This document shows positions 62,413 through 64,000 of a stretch of 64,000 nt of DNA, in pieces (the first letter of the stretch is position 1; each line of letters opens with the position of its first letter). The notes beneath the pieces are model-generated. The model searched no databases. It was not told where the DNA came from and saw only the letters and a program-made list of their open reading frames with translations. Origin of the DNA: Halolamina sp. CBA1230. Lineage in GTDB: Archaea > Halobacteriota > Halobacteria > Halobacteriales > Haloferacaceae. The stretch lies in NCBI RefSeq assembly GCF_002025255.2, contig NZ_CP054587.1, forward strand, positions 1,488,001 through 1,552,000, read 5' to 3'. The position numbers and the translations under genes are program-made.

Positions 62413-64000
62413 ATGGAACTCATCGTCACCGAGAAGGACAACGCGGCCCGTCGCATCGCGGAGATCCTCAGCGACGGCACCGCCGACGCCGAGCGGGTCA
62501 ACGGCGTCAACGTCTACGGCTGGGGGGGCAAACGGGTGATCGGCCTCTCGGGCCACGTCGTCGGCGTCGACTTCCCGCCGGAGTACGACGACTGGCGGGA
62601 CGTCGAACCCCACGAACTCATCGAGGCGCCGATCGAGACCGAGCCCACCCAGGAGGCCATCGTCGCCGCCCTCCGCCGGCTCTCCCGTGACGCCGACCGC
62701 GTGATCATCGCGACCGACTACGACCGCGAGGGCGAACTCATCGGGAAGGAGGCGTTCGACATCGTGCGCGGCGTCGACGAGTCGGTCCCCATCGAGCGCG
62801 CCCGCTTCTCCTCCATCACCGAGAACGAGGTGCAGGAGGCGTTCGCGAACCCGGGCGACCTCGACTTCGATCTCGCGGCGGCGGGGGAAGCCCGCCAGAC
62901 TGTGGATCTGGTGTGGGGCGCCGCACTCACGCGGTTCCTCTCGCTCTCCGCAGGTCAGCTCGGCGAGGACTTCATCTCCGTCGGTCGCGTCCAGGGGCCG
63001 ACGCTGAAGCTGCTGGTCGACCGCGAACGCGAGATCCAGGCGTTCGACCCCGACGACTACTGGGAGCTGTTCGCCGACCTCACCAAGGACGGCGGCTCGG
63101 GGTTCGAGGCGCAGTACTTCTACCTCGACGACGACGGCAACGAAGCCCGGCGCATCTGGGACGAGTCCGCCGCCGAGAACGCCCACGAGGCGCTTTCCGC
63201 CGCGTCGGCGGCCGCCGTCGAGGAGGTGAACCGCCGGACGCGAACCGACGAGCCGCCGGCGCCGTTCAACACCACGCAGTTCATCCGCGCCGCGAGTTCG
63301 CTCGGCTACTCCGCCCAACGTGCGATGAGCATCGCCGAGGACCTCTACACCGCCGGCTACATCACCTACCCGCGGACCGACAACACGGTCTACCCGGACG
63401 ATCTCGACCCCGAGGAGCTGCTCGAAGCGTTCTCGGAGACGTTCTTCGGCGACAGCGTCGAGGAGCTGTTGGAGCAAGAGGCGATCGAGCCCACCGAGGG
63501 CGACGAGGAGACGACCGACCACCCGCCGATCCACCCGACCGGCGAGATGCCGACCGATCTCGACGACGACGAGTGGGAAGTGTACGAACTGGTCGTGCGG
63601 CGCTTCTTCGCGACCTGTGCGCCGTCGGCGACATGGGAGCACCTGCGCGTCGTCGCCGGTGTGGAGAGCGAGGTGAGCCTTCCGTCGGGCGGCGAGCGCG
63701 GCCTCTCGCTGAAGGCCAACGGGAAGCGCCTGCTCGAGGAGGGGTACCACTCGGTCTACCCCTACTCCTCGGCCGACGAGACGGTCGTGCCGGACGTCGA
63801 GCGCGACGAAGAGCTGGCGGTCAGCGACGTCCACCTCGACGCCAAGGAAACCCAACCGCCGCGGCGCTACGGCCAGTCGCGGCTGATCGAGACGATGGAG
63901 GAGATGGGGGTTGGGACGAAATGTCTGACTGAGGATACAGAGGTGCTCGTTCGGAGCGGAAACGACATCAAGCGCCGGAAGATCAGTGCGGTTTTCGAGG
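62413..64000 (+). CDS. topA: DNA topoisomerase I (archaeal type IA), interrupted by an intein; runs off the window
   Basis: The first 503 residues of an archaeal topoisomerase I that relaxes negatively supercoiled DNA. TOPRIM: VTEKDNAARRIAEIL with the conserved Glu (7) and RVIIATDYDREGELIG with Asp 102 and Asp 104. The active-site Tyr is in AGYITYPRTDNT (Y319). The conserved QSRLIETMEEMGVGTK motif is reached at residue 503. Then, instead of the expected Ser/Thr-Arg, the frame continues CLTEDTEVLVRSG, an intein start. The 3' part of the gene, and the rest of the intein, are outside the window. Start is ATG 62413. Confidence 0.96.
   Translation, partial: MELIVTEKDNAARRIAEILSDGTADAERVNGVNVYGWGGKRVIGLSGHVVGVDFPPEYDDWRDVEPHELIEAPIETEPTQEAIVAALRRLSRDADRVIIATDYDREGELIGKEAFDIVRGVDESVPIERARFSSITENEVQEAFANPGDLDFDLAAAGEARQTVDLVWGAALTRFLSLSAGQLGEDFISVGRVQGPTLKLLVDREREIQAFDPDDYWELFADLTKDGGSGFEAQYFYLDDDGNEARRIWDESAAENAHEALSAASAAAVEEVNRRTRTDEPPAPFNTTQFIRAASSLGYSAQRAMSIAEDLYTAGYITYPRTDNTVYPDDLDPEELLEAFSETFFGDSVEELLEQEAIEPTEGDEETTDHPPIHPTGEMPTDLDDDEWEVYELVVRRFFATCAPSATWEHLRVVAGVESEVSLPSGGERGLSLKANGKRLLEEGYHSVYPYSSADETVVPDVERDEELAVSDVHLDAKETQPPRRYGQSRLIETMEEMGVGTKCLTEDTEVLVRSGNDIKRRKISAVFE
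63922..64000 (+). mobile_element. Intein N-terminus (block A) inside topA
   Basis: Starting at the TGT at 63922 the protein reads CLTEDTEVLVRSGNDIKRRK, the intein block A pattern (catalytic Cys1, then Leu-Thr-x-Asp-Thr-x-Val). It enters at the conserved GVGTK motif, just before the expected Ser (+1 nucleophile for splicing). Third-position A/T rises compared with the extein (8 of 26 codons against about 4 of the 31 before). The endonuclease region and C-terminal splicing blocks lie beyond the window, so mini or full length cannot be told. Confidence 0.88.

Noticed and set aside
1-64000. CRISPR arrays, insertion sequences, rRNA genes, replication origin
   Set aside because: No spaced direct repeats, no transposase motifs, no rRNA-like sequence and no orc1/cdc6 gene were seen.

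Overview
The window is chromosomal DNA from a haloarchaeon (class Halobacteria; I cannot fix the genus). The evidence is high GC with strongly GC-biased third codon positions, very acidic proteins, TATA-type promoter elements about 25-30 nt upstream of start codons (leaderless transcripts), Tat-type lipoprotein signals, and archaeal informational genes: transcription factor S, archaeosine tRNA-guanine transglycosylase, GatB, Smc/ScpA and archaeal TopA. Both edges cut genes: an amidohydrolase on the left and DNA topoisomerase I on the right. I see no transposase, CRISPR array, rRNA or replication origin. Most of the window looks like core genome.

Layout. 1-4.8 kb: amidohydrolase, small membrane proteins, cyclophilin, a YdjM-like membrane hydrolase, a Vms1/VLRF1-type peptidyl-tRNA hydrolase homologue, and a ribbon-helix-helix-like protein behind two GTTAC-N5-GTAAC dyads. 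5.0-7.1 kb: a DUF1611 (DgcN-like) plus enolase-superfamily epimerase (DgcA-like) pair. 7.1-12.9 kb: PspA with a membrane partner, an alpha/beta hydrolase, transcription factor S with two small conserved haloarchaeal genes upstream, and a membrane protein. 12.9-13.4 kb: tRNA-Pro(CGG), a degenerate copy of its 3' end, and several hairpins. 13.8-21.6 kb: a tightly overlapping four-gene operon of two PrkA-type AAA+ kinases, a YeaH/DUF444 protein and SpoVR. 21.6-29.2 kb: lipoprotein, P-loop kinase, arylsulfotransferase-like propeller, Nudix hydrolase, CPBP protease, arcTGT, and a convergent pair of thiamine-related genes. 29.2-32.3 kb: a 56-aa membrane protein, a PiT phosphate transporter and a diverged asparagine synthase in one operon. 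32.3-37.3 kb: smc-scpA with a small coiled-coil gene. 37.8-45.8 kb: a nine-gene Mrp-type Na+/H+ antiporter operon with three MrpD/NuoLMN-like subunits and a USP-like domain fused to MrpE.

46-49.7 kb: a tungstate-type ABC transporter (TupABC) behind repeated GTAAC boxes, a Tat lipoprotein and a VapBC module. 49.8-54.4 kb: gatB, a membrane protein, a MATE exporter and a tandem pair of paralogous membrane proteins. 54.4-54.8 kb: a non-coding stretch with inverted repeats that looks like an interspersed haloarchaeal element. 54.8-62.3 kb: S9 peptidase, two paralogous PF03640 lipoproteins, a wHTH regulator with a membrane protein, a creatininase-family amidohydrolase, a serine beta-lactamase-like hydrolase, a membrane-anchored HTH protein and a halocyanin-like protein. 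62.4 kb to the end: topA, interrupted at its conserved GxGTK motif by the N-terminal block of an intein that runs off the window.

The items most worth a second look are the topA intein, the double-PrkA/YeaH/SpoVR operon, the predicted D-glutamate pair, the two GTTAC/GTAAC operator-like arrays, and the duplicated tRNA 3' end with hairpins. Co-transcription is inferred from spacing and overlap, not measured.
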